Shown piece by piece: positions 28,461-37,278 of a DNA stretch of 64,000 nucleotides. The notes beneath the pieces are model-generated. The model was given only the letters and a program-made list of their open reading frames with translations. It was not told where the DNA came from and searched no databases. Both the position numbers and the translations under genes were made by a program. Source of the stretch: Providencia stuartii (GTDB lineage Bacteria > Pseudomonadota > Gammaproteobacteria > Enterobacterales > Enterobacteriaceae); assembly GCF_029277985.1 (NCBI RefSeq), contig NZ_CP119546.1, positions 2,294,001 to 2,358,000 of the forward strand, given 5' to 3'. The first letter of the stretch is position 1. Each line of letters begins with the position of its first letter.

Positions 28461-29726
28461 TTAAATATCGGCTCGCATCAAATACGTGGAATTAGTATTT
28501 AATTCAATGCCTTTTTCTTTGCCAACGACGACGGTTCCGCCTAAATTACATAAATGATAACCAAAGGCGCAATTAGGTTCAAACGCAAACGTCATACCTG
28601 CTTTTAGTACTAATTCTCTGCCTGGATTAGGTAACCTTTCTAATTGGCGATACTTTTGTGCAATAGGCAGTGATTCAATGCCAGGCGCTGTGCCGAAACC
28701 AATTGGCCCATAAGGATTAATACTATGAATCAATGGATGCACGTGCCAACCCTTTGATTTTAATAAAGGTTGTTCCATTTTATCGACAACCTCACCAAAA
28801 GTAACCCCTTCTTTCAAATATTCAATACCAATTTCATAGCACTCACGTGCCACTTCGGCGGCTCTTTCGACGTTAGGATGAACTTTACCGACAGCAACAG
28901 CGGCTTGATGTTGAGTTTCATACATGCCATACAAAGCAAATATTTCTGTTAAAACAATATCACCCTCTTGGATTTCACGAGGTTTTTGTGAACGATATTG
29001 CCACGCGGGTTGTCCCCAACCAATATATTCAGGGCCCGAACCCATTAAGATTTCAGCCGTAAATCCTCCCATAGATAAACAAGTCGATGTCACAGCAGCT
29101 GCAATGTCGGCTTCAGTATTCCCCGGAATTGCAGTTGCACGCATGGCTTCACTCATCGCTTCACCAATCATCGCAGCATGCCGAATATGCGCTAACTCCT
29201 CTTCACTTTTAACAGAAGCTAACTGGAAAAATTGTTTATACACGGGAACAAAATGGATATTGGGTAACCTTTTTTTAATTTCTGTTAAGGTATTAAATGG
29301 CATTGCCCCATCAAAATAGAAAGGAGGGTATGGCTCTAAGCCTATTACACCTATTTTGGCGTTGGATGAGATATCTAAATCAATTAATATTTGTGCAATA
29401 TTACGCCCTGTTTTACCTACAACAATTTGTTCAGGTGAAATCCACTGTAGATCACCACGCATGGCTGCTTGCATATGGTCAGCAACCATCATGGGAGCAA
29501 AAGTAACCACGACTGGCGGCTTATCAAGGTGGAACAAAACAACCGATCCTAATCGGTCATTGGTAAAATAATGGTCGATACAAAATGGTGCTGGTGCCGC
29601 AGACTCCCTATCACCATATACCATCAAGACTTCAAGACCATTAGCTTGCATAATTTGACGTGCAAGGTTCCACCTTCTATCTCGTTCATTAATAGAAAAT
29701 GTATTTGGGATCATCGTATTTTTCAT
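28461..29726 (-). CDS. M24 (creatinase/aminopeptidase P-like) family protein
   Basis: This 421-residue protein has the two-domain 'pita-bread' layout: an N-terminal creatinase-like domain (to about 170) and a C-terminal M24 domain from SVKSEEELAHIRHAAMIGEAMSEAM. The canonical metal ligands are not conserved: where M24 peptidases have D-x-G...D, this protein has TEIF (Glu261) and YETQHQ, and the final Glu of the motif is replaced in CNLGGTVVV; the Glu of FAFEPN is kept. Creatinase also lacks a metal, so a creatinase-like amidinohydrolase or another non-metallo hydrolase is more likely than an aminopeptidase. ATG 29726 has a GAGG Shine-Dalgarno. First gene of an operon with the TetR gene. Confidence 0.82.
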   Translation of the reverse strand: MKNTMIPNTFSINERDRRWNLARQIMQANGLEVLMVYGDRESAAPAPFCIDHYFTNDRLGSVVLFHLDKPPVVVTFAPMMVADHMQAAMRGDLQWISPEQIVVGKTGRNIAQILIDLDISSNAKIGVIGLEPYPPFYFDGAMPFNTLTEIKKRLPNIHFVPVYKQFFQLASVKSEEELAHIRHAAMIGEAMSEAMRATAIPGNTEADIAAAVTSTCLSMGGFTAEILMGSGPEYIGWGQPAWQYRSQKPREIQEGDIVLTEIFALYGMYETQHQAAVAVGKVHPNVERAAEVARECYEIGIEYLKEGVTFGEVVDKMEQPLLKSKGWHVHPLIHSINPYGPIGFGTAPGIESLPIAQKYRQLERLPNPGRELVLKAGMTFAFEPNCAFGYHLCNLGGTVVVGKEKGIELNTNSTYLMRADI

Positions 29727-29740
29727 AAAAACCTCATTTC

Positions 29741-29756
29741 ATTCATTTGAATGAAT
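29741..29756. promoter_or_regulatory. Candidate TetR operator
   Basis: ATTCATT-TG-AATGAAT, a perfect inverted repeat with 7-bp arms, lies 15 bp upstream of the M24-family start, over or just after the promoter of the M24-tetR unit. Local autoregulation by the TetR protein is the simple inference. Confidence 0.5.
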
Positions 29757-29864
29757 TAAATGTAGATCATATCCTAACCGTTTGTCAAAAAAATTTGTGT
29801 TATGTGAGTAAATATATGATGTAAATGTCTCTAAGGTATTGTTTAAACATATCTAAATTCATAT

Positions 29865-31061
29865 TTAAAAATGAGTGATTTTTGATTTTAAATTAACCAT
29901 AGAGAGTCTACGTTTAGCGTATTCAAAGCTTGGACGTCTGACTGAGGGTAATTCATTTTTCCACAAAGGATTAATGTTAATGTGGTAACCCTCTTCTTTG
30001 GCTATTGTTATCAATTCCGCCAATTCCTCTTTATTGGCGATAATGCATAACTCATCAAAATGCCCTATCTTTTTAGGTAAAGCAAAAGTGGCGGGAAAAT
30101 TTGCCTCTAATTCAGTCATTGGATTCGTCGCATCTGCACTATGATGGACCACTTTTTCGGCCTCTCCCACCAGCGCTTTATTGATCAACGAGATCATTTC
30201 CTTTGCCCGTGGTGAGGCATTACCTACCTCACGATCTTCATTCTGATAAAAATGAGTTTCATCCATGTAACCTTGTCTCAGGTTTGAGTCTTTAGGTAAA
30301 TTTTGATATGTTTCAATACGTTGTTTATATATTGAATGTGCGACATCAGGGACGGGTACCCTATCTTGAGAACCAAAATATCGCATATGTGGGCCAATCA
30401 ATAACAGATCATAATCAGCAGTAATAGGAACAAAGTTTTGAACAGAAGCCAACACTTCAAGTGTTTTTCCTTCAAAATAAATACGGTATTTCTGCTGTTG
30501 TGGCAGCCATTTAGCTTCAAATTGATAATTGCGTCGACTCGGTCCTTCAGCAGTAAAGTGCCTAATACCTTGTGAGTTTTCGAAACTAAGCTGATGAATC
30601 GCCCCCAACTGTAATAAGGTTTGTAACCGCTCCTCCGTTATTTCAAGCGGTACCGGTATAGAATGTCCTTTTTCAATACAATCACGTACAAAAACGTTAT
30701 ATTTATCAATTTGTTGTTCTGATTTATTCTCTAATTTGCTAAAACGTTGGTCGACACAAATTAACCCTGCCTGTGCCCCCCATGAAGCACTTTTACCTTT
30801 AATATGAAAGCCCTTTGTTGGATTACCCGCAGCAATCAGCTGTGTTGCAAAACGATCAACAGGGCGGATACCAATAATACAATCTTGTTCCTTTGCAACT
30901 TGATGTAATGGAGATAAATGGCTCGATACTATACCTGTATTCCGGCTAACCTCTTCTACGATTCGTTCTATACTATGAATGCATTTCTGTTCTGTAGAAG
31001 GGGTTAAGTTTTCATGATATTCATTACTAATCTTGTAGTGATATTTATGTATTGGGATCAT
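29865..31061 (-). CDS. ExoY/edema-factor-like nucleotidyl cyclase (probable toxin)
   Basis: This 398-residue protein matches the class II (toxin) adenylyl-cyclase fold of Pseudomonas ExoY, anthrax edema factor and Bordetella CyaA. Seen: EYHENLTPSTE near the start; CIIGIRPVDRFATQLIAAG (61-79); the ATP-phosphate-binding TKGFHIKGKSASWGAQAG with Lys83, Lys88 and Lys90; the metal-binding ADYDLL with Asp216 and Asp218; and the late catalytic region VGNASPRAKEMISLINKAL with VVHHSADATNP. Length is close to ExoY (378). Known members are activated by host calmodulin or F-actin and make cyclic nucleotides in eukaryotic cells. There is no signal peptide, secretion system or chaperone gene nearby. ATG 31061 has an AAGGAAGG Shine-Dalgarno. 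Confidence 0.88.
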   Translation of the reverse strand: MIPIHKYHYKISNEYHENLTPSTEQKCIHSIERIVEEVSRNTGIVSSHLSPLHQVAKEQDCIIGIRPVDRFATQLIAAGNPTKGFHIKGKSASWGAQAGLICVDQRFSKLENKSEQQIDKYNVFVRDCIEKGHSIPVPLEITEERLQTLLQLGAIHQLSFENSQGIRHFTAEGPSRRNYQFEAKWLPQQQKYRIYFEGKTLEVLASVQNFVPITADYDLLLIGPHMRYFGSQDRVPVPDVAHSIYKQRIETYQNLPKDSNLRQGYMDETHFYQNEDREVGNASPRAKEMISLINKALVGEAEKVVHHSADATNPMTELEANFPATFALPKKIGHFDELCIIANKEELAELITIAKEEGYHININPLWKNELPSVRRPSFEYAKRRLSMVNLKSKITHF

Positions 31062-31334
31062 AAGCCTTCCTTAGCTGATCAGGTAAATTCCTTCACCTTG
31101 TATCAAAATCCCTCTCCGTTCGCTTGCATAAAGCGACTTCTTGATATTGATATAAAAAATAAATAGTTACATGTATTTATAACAAATAACACCTTGCGAT
31201 AATACATAATCTAATTATGTCTGTATAATGTGTTAAGCTAGTTAATACATTAATAATTTTTAATGTTTTTGCCTTTTTCCCAGTTGTTCAAGGCAAAAAA
31301 ATATCCCTGTTCCATGCTGAAATAAGGTCTATCT

Positions 31335-32492
31335 ATGAAAAATTTCGAATTTTATAACCCAACACGTATTGTCTTTGGTGAAGGTAAAATCGCTGAATTG
31401 AATAGATTGGTGCCAAAAGAAGCCAAAGTTTTGATCCTTTTTGGCGGCGAAAGCGCTCGTAAAACAGGCACATTAGATGAGGTTGAAAAAGCATTAGGTA
31501 ACCGTCAAATTGGCCTATTTGGTGGTATTGAAGCCAATCCGCGCTATGAAACCTTAATCAAAGCCGTCGATAAAATTCATCAAGAAGGCTATGACTATTT
31601 ATTAGCTGTCGGTGGTGGCTCAGTCATTGATGGAACTAAATTTGTCGCTGCTGCTGCAAATTTTTCTGGCGATAGTTGGGACATTCTCACTAGCGGCGGT
31701 GAAAAAGTGAATACCGCGTTGCCTTTTGGTACTGTGTTAACACTGCCGGCAACAGGTTCAGAAATGAATAAAAACGCTGTAATTACCCGTGAAGCAACAC
31801 ATTCTAAACGTGCTTTTATGCATGATACTGTGTATCCACAGTTTTCTATTTTAGATCCCGTAAAGACATTTACTCTCCCCCCACGCCAAATCAGTAATGG
31901 TGTCATTGATGCTTTTGTTCACGTGATGGAACAGTATTTAACCTATCCAGCGAATGCGCCTGTACAAGATGTTTTCGCTGAAGGCTTATTAAAAACACTG
32001 ATTGATATCGGCCCTAAAGCCTTAGCTAACCCACATGATTACGATACGCGTGCGAGTTTAATGTGGACTGCAACTTTAGCATTAAATGGTCTTATCGGTG
32101 TTGGCGTGCCACAAGATTGGTCAACACATATGTTAGGACATGAAATTACTGCATTATATGGGTTAGATCACGCGCAAACTCTTGCGATTGTATTACCGTC
32201 TATGTTGCTCGAAAAACGCCCGCAAAAACAGGCTAAACTTGTGCAATATGCACAACAAGTCTGGGGTATTCATGAAGGCTCTGAAGAACAACAGGCTATT
32301 CGTGCCATTGAACTCACTCGAGAGTTTTTTGAACGAATGAATGTGAAAACGCGCTTCAGCGATTACAATTTGAATCAAGATGTCATTGAACCTTTAGTAG
32401 AAAGTTTGATCAAAAATGGCATGACCGCGCTGGGTGAGCATCATGACATTACACCTGAAATCAGCCGCCGTATTTATATTGCGTCTTTATAA
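31335..32492 (+). CDS. yqhD: NADPH-dependent aldehyde reductase YqhD
   Basis: A 385-residue iron-containing (group III) alcohol dehydrogenase that reduces short-chain and lipid-peroxidation aldehydes with NADPH. It aligns well with E. coli YqhD along its whole length: N-terminal PTRIVFGEGKI, cofactor motif VGGGSVIDGTKFVAAAA, TLPATGSEMN, the metal-binding region with SNGVIDAFVHVMEQY (Asp, His) and HMLGHEITALYGLDHAQTLAIVLP (His residues). It precedes a YghU-type glutathione S-transferase by 49 bp on the same strand, suggesting a joint role in electrophile detoxification. No yqhC-type regulator lies next to it. Confidence 0.94.
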   Translation: MKNFEFYNPTRIVFGEGKIAELNRLVPKEAKVLILFGGESARKTGTLDEVEKALGNRQIGLFGGIEANPRYETLIKAVDKIHQEGYDYLLAVGGGSVIDGTKFVAAAANFSGDSWDILTSGGEKVNTALPFGTVLTLPATGSEMNKNAVITREATHSKRAFMHDTVYPQFSILDPVKTFTLPPRQISNGVIDAFVHVMEQYLTYPANAPVQDVFAEGLLKTLIDIGPKALANPHDYDTRASLMWTATLALNGLIGVGVPQDWSTHMLGHEITALYGLDHAQTLAIVLPSMLLEKRPQKQAKLVQYAQQVWGIHEGSEEQQAIRAIELTREFFERMNVKTRFSDYNLNQDVIEPLVESLIKNGMTALGEHHDITPEISRRIYIASL

Positions 32493-32541
32493 ATAACTCG
32501 GTACTTACTCAATGTAGCAAGCTAACGAATTGGAGATAAAA

Positions 32542-33381
32542 ATGAATAATTCAACCTATACCCCTCCTAAAGTTTGGAAATGGGAAAAAGGTAACGGTGG
32601 TAAATTTGCGAATATTAATCGCCCTGTATCAGGTGCAACACATGAAAAAGCCCTGCCTATTGGGAAGCACCCTCTACAACTTTACTCGTTAGGGACTCCT
32701 AACGGGCAAAAAGTGACTATTATGCTGGAAGAGTTACTGGAGCTAGGGATTAAAGAAGCAGAATATGATGCTTGGTTGATTAATATCAGTGAAGGCGATC
32801 AATTCAGCTCAGGATTTGTAGAAATCAATCCAAACTCGAAAATTCCAGCGCTCGTCGATCGGAGTGGTGAGCAACCGATACGAATATTTGAGTCTGGCTC
32901 AATATTGACTTATCTTGCTGAAAAATTTTCTGTATTTTTACCCACAACACAGCCTGAACGGGCGGAAACCTTATCTTGGCTATTTTGGCAAATGGGTTCG
33001 GCTCCTTTTCTGGGCGGCGGTTTTGGGCATTTTTATGCGTATGCGCCAGAAAAATTCGAATATCCGATCAATCGATTTGCAATGGAAGCTAAGCGCCAAC
33101 TTGATGTACTCGACCAACGTTTAGCCAATAATCAATATATTGCAGGTAATCATTACTCCATCGCGGATATTGCGATTTGGCCATGGTACGGAGCATTAGT
33201 TAAAGGCTGGCAATACGATGCGGGTGAATTTTTGAGTGTTCATGAATATAAACATCTACTTCGCTGGGCTGATGAAATCTATGCCCGTCCAGCAGTACAA
33301 CGTGGACGCCGTGTTAACCGTCTGCAAGGTGACCCTGCTCAACAAGTTCGTGAACGCCACGATGCCAGTGATCTACTGTAA
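32542..33381 (+). CDS. yghU: YghU-type glutathione S-transferase / disulfide-bond oxidoreductase
   Basis: A 279-residue member of the Nu-class GST family. The long N-terminal extension (TPPKVWKWEKGNGGKFANINRPVSGATHEK) is diagnostic of YghU/YfcG-like enzymes, which bind two glutathione molecules and reduce disulfides and peroxides. The thioredoxin-like domain has LYSLGTPNGQKVTIMLEEL, the cis-Pro NPNSKIPALVD and FESGSILTYLAEK; the helical domain ends with ADIAIWPWYGALVKGW and the GRRVNRLQG tail. ATG 32542 has GGAG upstream; an upstream TTG at 32530 is unlikely. Probably an operon with yqhD, ended by a strong terminator. Confidence 0.92.
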   Translation: MNNSTYTPPKVWKWEKGNGGKFANINRPVSGATHEKALPIGKHPLQLYSLGTPNGQKVTIMLEELLELGIKEAEYDAWLINISEGDQFSSGFVEINPNSKIPALVDRSGEQPIRIFESGSILTYLAEKFSVFLPTTQPERAETLSWLFWQMGSAPFLGGGFGHFYAYAPEKFEYPINRFAMEAKRQLDVLDQRLANNQYIAGNHYSIADIAIWPWYGALVKGWQYDAGEFLSVHEYKHLLRWADEIYARPAVQRGRRVNRLQGDPAQQVRERHDASDLL

Positions 33382-33406
33382 TTCCGTTAATTCATTATGA
33401 TGCATT

Positions 33407-33440
33407 AAGCCTTATACTATTTGTATAAGGCTTTTTATTT
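33407..33440 (+). terminator. Strong intrinsic terminator after yghU
   Basis: Perfect 11-bp stem AAGCCTTATAC (33407-33417) / GTATAAGGCTT (33423-33433) with a 5-nt loop and a T-rich tail TTTATTTTTTA. It separates the yqhD-yghU unit from the convergent MFS gene. Confidence 0.9.
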
Positions 33441-33441
33441 T

Positions 33442-34863
33442 TTACGGATGCTTTGGAAGCTCTTTCATTGTCGCTTTGCCGATAATCTTTAATAATAAAA
33501 CCGCCGCACAGACCGCCATTAAAAAGTTAAACACTAATCCCAAACTAACCGCATTTTTAAGTTGTTCAAAGGGTAATTGGTATGAGAAATGAGTTAAGCC
33601 ATATTGCATGATCACTGATACTGCTGTTGCGCCTATTGCGGCGCCAACTTGCTGTAATGTCGCCGTAAAACCAGAAGCTTGCCCTACCATTTGGGATGTT
33701 ACTTTCGCAAGAACTAGATTCAACATTGGCGTCATAATCATTCCTTGAGTAAAGCCTATAGCCAGCAGAATAGGACTCAGCCATACCACTGAATAATTTG
33801 ATGAAAACCAATAGAGACCGGTCAGTAATAATATATAGCTAGCCCCATAAAATATGGCTCCCCAAAATACAATTCGCTCACCATAACGATTTATCCAATG
33901 GGGCGTGAGTAATGAGGAAATAACAAAACCAACACTGGCTGGAACAAAAACTAAGCCTGATAAAAAAGGCGTTAACCCGATTCCGTTCTGAAGTAACAAA
34001 GACAACATTAAAGGAAATGCGGATGAAGTCGCATAAACACTCATGACCACCCATAAACCAATAACAAAAGAGCGATGACGCAAAATACGCATACTTAACA
34101 ATGGAGCTTTTTCCTGTTTTTCCATCCTCAGTTCATGACGAACAAACAACGTTAACATCAATACGCCACATAAAAACAGTAGTGAACTCACTGTTGACCA
34201 GCCCCACACGGGTAACATGAGAAACGGTAATAACCCACAACAAATACCCATGCTTGACAAGAAAACGCCACGCCAATCTAAATCAACTCGACTTTTTTCT
34301 CCTTCCTGTAAGAATCGAGATAAGGCAATAGCAAGAATACCTATCGGCACATTAACAAGAAAAATAGTTCGCCAATTGAGTTCAAATAGATTTAATGTGA
34401 TTAACCAACCACCAAACGCCTGCCCTGCAATGGCCGCTAATCCCAAACTCATTCCTAAATAACCGAAGGCTTTTTTAGCCTGAGATTCATTAAAATTTAA
34501 TCGAATACTGGCATATACTTGTGGGAAAAGTAATGCGGCAGACAACCCCTGCAAGAAGCGAGCGATAACTAATAATGTCGCTGTCGGCGCAAGTGCACAA
34601 AATAAAGATGTGATAGTAAAAAATGCCATGCCAGTGCGGTATAAGGACTTTTTACCATAAATATCACCTAAGCGCCCGCCAGTAATTAGCAATAGGCCAA
34701 AGGCCAATTCATAACCGACAATGATTAATGTTAGTTCGGTTAAATTAGCATTCAATGACTGTTGAATACTAACTATGGCAACATTCACCACAAATAAATC
34801 AAAAATTGTTACAAACCCTGCCAATAATAAGACAAAGAGAGCGATACGTTGCTGCTGATTCAT
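33442..34863 (-). CDS. MFS drug efflux transporter (DHA2-like, 14 TM)
   Basis: A 473-residue inner-membrane transporter with about 14 hydrophobic helices. The first helix region LLAGFVTIFDLFVVNVAIVSIQQSL and the motif-A loop GGRLGDIYGKKSLYR are typical of proton-coupled multidrug exporters of the DHA2 family (EmrB/QacA type). Helix 5 region has the GQAFGGWLITL pattern resembling motif C. It is divergent from an XRE-type regulator (97-bp gap) that probably controls it. Substrate unknown. Confidence 0.88.
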   Translation of the reverse strand: MNQQQRIALFVLLLAGFVTIFDLFVVNVAIVSIQQSLNANLTELTLIIVGYELAFGLLLITGGRLGDIYGKKSLYRTGMAFFTITSLFCALAPTATLLVIARFLQGLSAALLFPQVYASIRLNFNESQAKKAFGYLGMSLGLAAIAGQAFGGWLITLNLFELNWRTIFLVNVPIGILAIALSRFLQEGEKSRVDLDWRGVFLSSMGICCGLLPFLMLPVWGWSTVSSLLFLCGVLMLTLFVRHELRMEKQEKAPLLSMRILRHRSFVIGLWVVMSVYATSSAFPLMLSLLLQNGIGLTPFLSGLVFVPASVGFVISSLLTPHWINRYGERIVFWGAIFYGASYILLLTGLYWFSSNYSVVWLSPILLAIGFTQGMIMTPMLNLVLAKVTSQMVGQASGFTATLQQVGAAIGATAVSVIMQYGLTHFSYQLPFEQLKNAVSLGLVFNFLMAVCAAVLLLKIIGKATMKELPKHP

Positions 34864-34915
34864 AATCTTCTCATTCAGATGACTAAAGAATGAGGACTAT
34901 AAATAGAAAATTATC

Positions 34916-34933
34916 ATGGTACAATTTAACCAT
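34916..34933. promoter_or_regulatory. Inverted repeat in the MFS/XRE divergent gap
   Basis: ATGGT-(8 nt)-ACCAT lies in the 97-bp gap between the divergent MFS and HTH-regulator genes. It is a plausible operator for the regulator; the arms are short, so confidence is low. Confidence 0.3.
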
Positions 34934-34960
34934 TTATACTATTACTAAAGACAATAGGCT

Positions 34961-35746
34961 ATGAAAGAAAAACAACGTAACCGACCTGAACTTGCTGATT
35001 TTTTAAGGCAAAAACGTGAAAGTCTTTCTCCTGAATCGGTTGGCTTACCAAGAACCTCTCGACGTCGAACACCAGGATTACGCCGTGAAGAAGTCGCGGC
35101 ACTGGCAGGTGTTGGGCTTACATGGTATACATGGCTTGAACAAGGCCGTGATATTGGTGTATCCACACAATTTCTCGATAATTTATCAGCAGCTCTACAT
35201 TTAAATAACGCAGAGCGCCAGCATCTTTATTTGTTAACCCATAATCGGGAACCTATCGCAACCGCCAAGACCGAGCACCATGTTCCCTCTGCTATTTCTC
35301 GACTGATCGCTGATTTCCCTGAAAATTATTTATGTTATGTACTCAATCTTCATTGGGATGTACTGGCTTATAACCCTCGCGCAGACGATTATTTCCATTT
35401 CTCTGAGGCGGAACCTTATTATTGTAATTTCCTATATTTATTATTTATGGATCAACGTTATCAGGAACGGTTCGCAAATTGGCCGTTAGTGGCACAGCAA
35501 TTACTGGCAAGCTTCCGCCGTGATTATGCTCGCACTAAAAATGATCCTAATATCAAAAAGCTCATTAAAATATTAACAGAACAATCCACATTATTTAGCC
35601 AGCTTTGGAATAAACACGAAATATACCAGCCATGCACAGGAGTGCGGGAGCTGGTCTATCAAGGAAAAATAGCCGATTATGATTATTCTTCCTTAACTTT
35701 TGACATTGAAAAAAGTAACCGCCTATTAGTCTATATCCCTAAATAA
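34961..35746 (+). CDS. XRE-type regulator with MmyB-like ligand domain
   Basis: This 261-residue protein has an N-terminal helix-turn-helix (ELADFLRQKRESLSPESVGL, then RRTPGLRREEVAALAGVGLTWYTWLEQGRDI), which is the typical signature of the actinobacterial-style XRE regulators with a C-terminal MmyB-like PAS domain. The C-terminal part (about 105-255) carries LNLHWDVLAYNPRADDYF, the conserved N-x-x-W-D-x-x-x-x-N element of that domain, which binds a fatty-acid-like or hydrophobic ligand in known structures. It is divergent from the DHA2 transporter and likely regulates it. Confidence 0.87.
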   Translation: MKEKQRNRPELADFLRQKRESLSPESVGLPRTSRRRTPGLRREEVAALAGVGLTWYTWLEQGRDIGVSTQFLDNLSAALHLNNAERQHLYLLTHNREPIATAKTEHHVPSAISRLIADFPENYLCYVLNLHWDVLAYNPRADDYFHFSEAEPYYCNFLYLLFMDQRYQERFANWPLVAQQLLASFRRDYARTKNDPNIKKLIKILTEQSTLFSQLWNKHEIYQPCTGVRELVYQGKIADYDYSSLTFDIEKSNRLLVYIPK

Positions 35747-36049
35747 GCTAATATGCTGAGGGGTGAAAATATTTTCACCCTTGTCATCTTTGTTTTAATA
35801 GGTTATCGATTAATACCATCCAGCCAATATAAAAGTCGTAGTGTATTACACTATAAATATGATGTTATTCCCCCTATACCCTATTTTAAAAATCCGAATA
35901 CGAGATAGGTATAAGGGAATATTTTGTTTTTATCTTTTTTAGCGATTGTTGCTGCTCCCCCATTCCCTGTCATCACAAAATTCGGTAATTTATAACGTTA
36001 ACAGTCAGTGCTACAACTCAATAACAATTATAACGCTAGGTCGTGAGTC
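35747..36049. other. Gap upstream of ydeE with several inverted repeats
   Basis: About 303 bp. Besides the hairpin at 35761-35780 it contains a perfect palindrome TAGTGTA-T-TACACTA (35839-35853) and a longer imperfect inverted repeat with arms ATTCCCCCTATACC (35867-35880) and GGTATAAGGGAAT (35908-35920). Either could be an operator for ydeE. No gene is seen. Confidence 0.4.
35761..35780 (+). terminator. Hairpin after the XRE regulator gene
   Basis: GGGTGAAAAT followed at once by ATTTTCACCC, a perfect 20-bp palindrome 14 bp after the stop codon. The downstream tail TTGTCATCTTTGTTTT is only moderately T-rich. Confidence 0.5.
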
Positions 36050-37240
36050 ATGTTGTCTAAATCAAATATTTCAAATAGCGCTTTACTCTGCTCTTCACTG
36101 CTATTAACCATTGGACGTGGTGCAACATTGCCCTTTATGGCAATTTACCTAACACGCGAATATCAAATGGCGATTGATATCGTTGGTGTTGCGATGTCTT
36201 TAGCGCTGACTGTCGGTGTCTTATTCAGCATGGGTTTTGGTATTTTGGCCGATAAAGTTGATAAAAAACGTTGTATGCTCCTTGCTGTTATCGCCTTTAT
36301 TTGCGGTTTTATTGCTATCCCATTATCTAATCATGCTGTATTAGTGGTTATTTTCTTTTCGCTCATTAACTGCTCTTATTCTGTTTTTTCGACAGTATTA
36401 AAAGGTTATTTTTCAGATACACTCTCCCTTTCCGTTAAAGCGAAAGTATTTTCACTTAATTATACTTTTTTAAATATTGGTTGGACAATTGGGCCACCAC
36501 TTGGAACATGGTTATTGATGTATAATATCAATTTACCTTTCTGGTTGGCTGCTATCTCTGCTTCTGTTCCTATTTTCTTTATCCAACGTTATGTACAGAG
36601 TGTAAAACCTGTTTCTCATCACGATGAAACAAAACACCTTTGGAACCCCGCAGCAATGCTGCATGACAGAGCGCTTGCGTGGTTTATTCTATCGACTTTT
36701 CTCGGTTCTCTCGTGTTTGGTTCTTTTACAACGTGGATGTCACAATATGTGATTACTGTTGCAAACAGTGAGTTTGCACAAGCCGTTATTGGCGTTGTAC
36801 TCCCTGTGAATGCCGTCGTGGTTGTCACCTTACAATATATGGTAGGCAAACGCCTCACGCCTGATAACCTTAAACGTTACATGACGATAGGGACTATCTT
36901 CTTTGTCGCTGGTTTAGCCACATTTATGGAAGCGGGTGAAAACTTGTACTTATGGGCGTTAGGTTCATTTATTTTTACGTTGGGAGAACTTATTTATGCA
37001 CCAGGTGAATACATGCTTATCGATAACATTGCTCCGGAAGGCATGAAATCAAGCTATTTTTCTGCTCAAGCACTGGGTTTACTCGGTGGTGCATTTAACC
37101 CCATGATCACAGGGATTGTCCTCACTGAATTACCGCCTAAAGCTATTTTTATCATCTTGATGATCTTCACTGTTCTTGCTTGGATGAGTATGCTCAGAGG
37201 CATGAGTGTGAGACAACATCGTCTATTACAAACACAGTAA
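36050..37240 (+). CDS. ydeE: MFS efflux transporter YdeE
   Basis: A 396-residue, 12-helix MFS transporter that aligns closely with E. coli YdeE, including SALLCSSLLLTIGRGATLPFMAIYL at the N-terminus, motif A FGILADKVDKKRCMLL, SVFSTVLKGYFSDTLS, and LNYTFLNIGWTIGPPLGTWLLM (motif C region). E. coli YdeE can export dipeptides and some peptide-like drugs. Monocistronic, convergent with the next MFS gene and separated from it by a hairpin. Confidence 0.92.
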   Translation: MLSKSNISNSALLCSSLLLTIGRGATLPFMAIYLTREYQMAIDIVGVAMSLALTVGVLFSMGFGILADKVDKKRCMLLAVIAFICGFIAIPLSNHAVLVVIFFSLINCSYSVFSTVLKGYFSDTLSLSVKAKVFSLNYTFLNIGWTIGPPLGTWLLMYNINLPFWLAAISASVPIFFIQRYVQSVKPVSHHDETKHLWNPAAMLHDRALAWFILSTFLGSLVFGSFTTWMSQYVITVANSEFAQAVIGVVLPVNAVVVVTLQYMVGKRLTPDNLKRYMTIGTIFFVAGLATFMEAGENLYLWALGSFIFTLGELIYAPGEYMLIDNIAPEGMKSSYFSAQALGLLGGAFNPMITGIVLTELPPKAIFIILMIFTVLAWMSMLRGMSVRQHRLLQTQ

Positions 37241-37246
37241 TAATCG

Positions 37247-37273
37247 TTGGTGAAGCGATAACCACTTCACCAA
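37247..37273. terminator. Hairpin between convergent MFS genes
   Basis: Perfect 9-bp stem TTGGTGAAG (37247-37255) / CTTCACCAA (37265-37273) sits in the 38-bp gap between the stop codons of ydeE and the convergent MFS gene. It may serve both; no strong T-tract. Confidence 0.5.
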
Positions 37274-37278
37274 TTACC

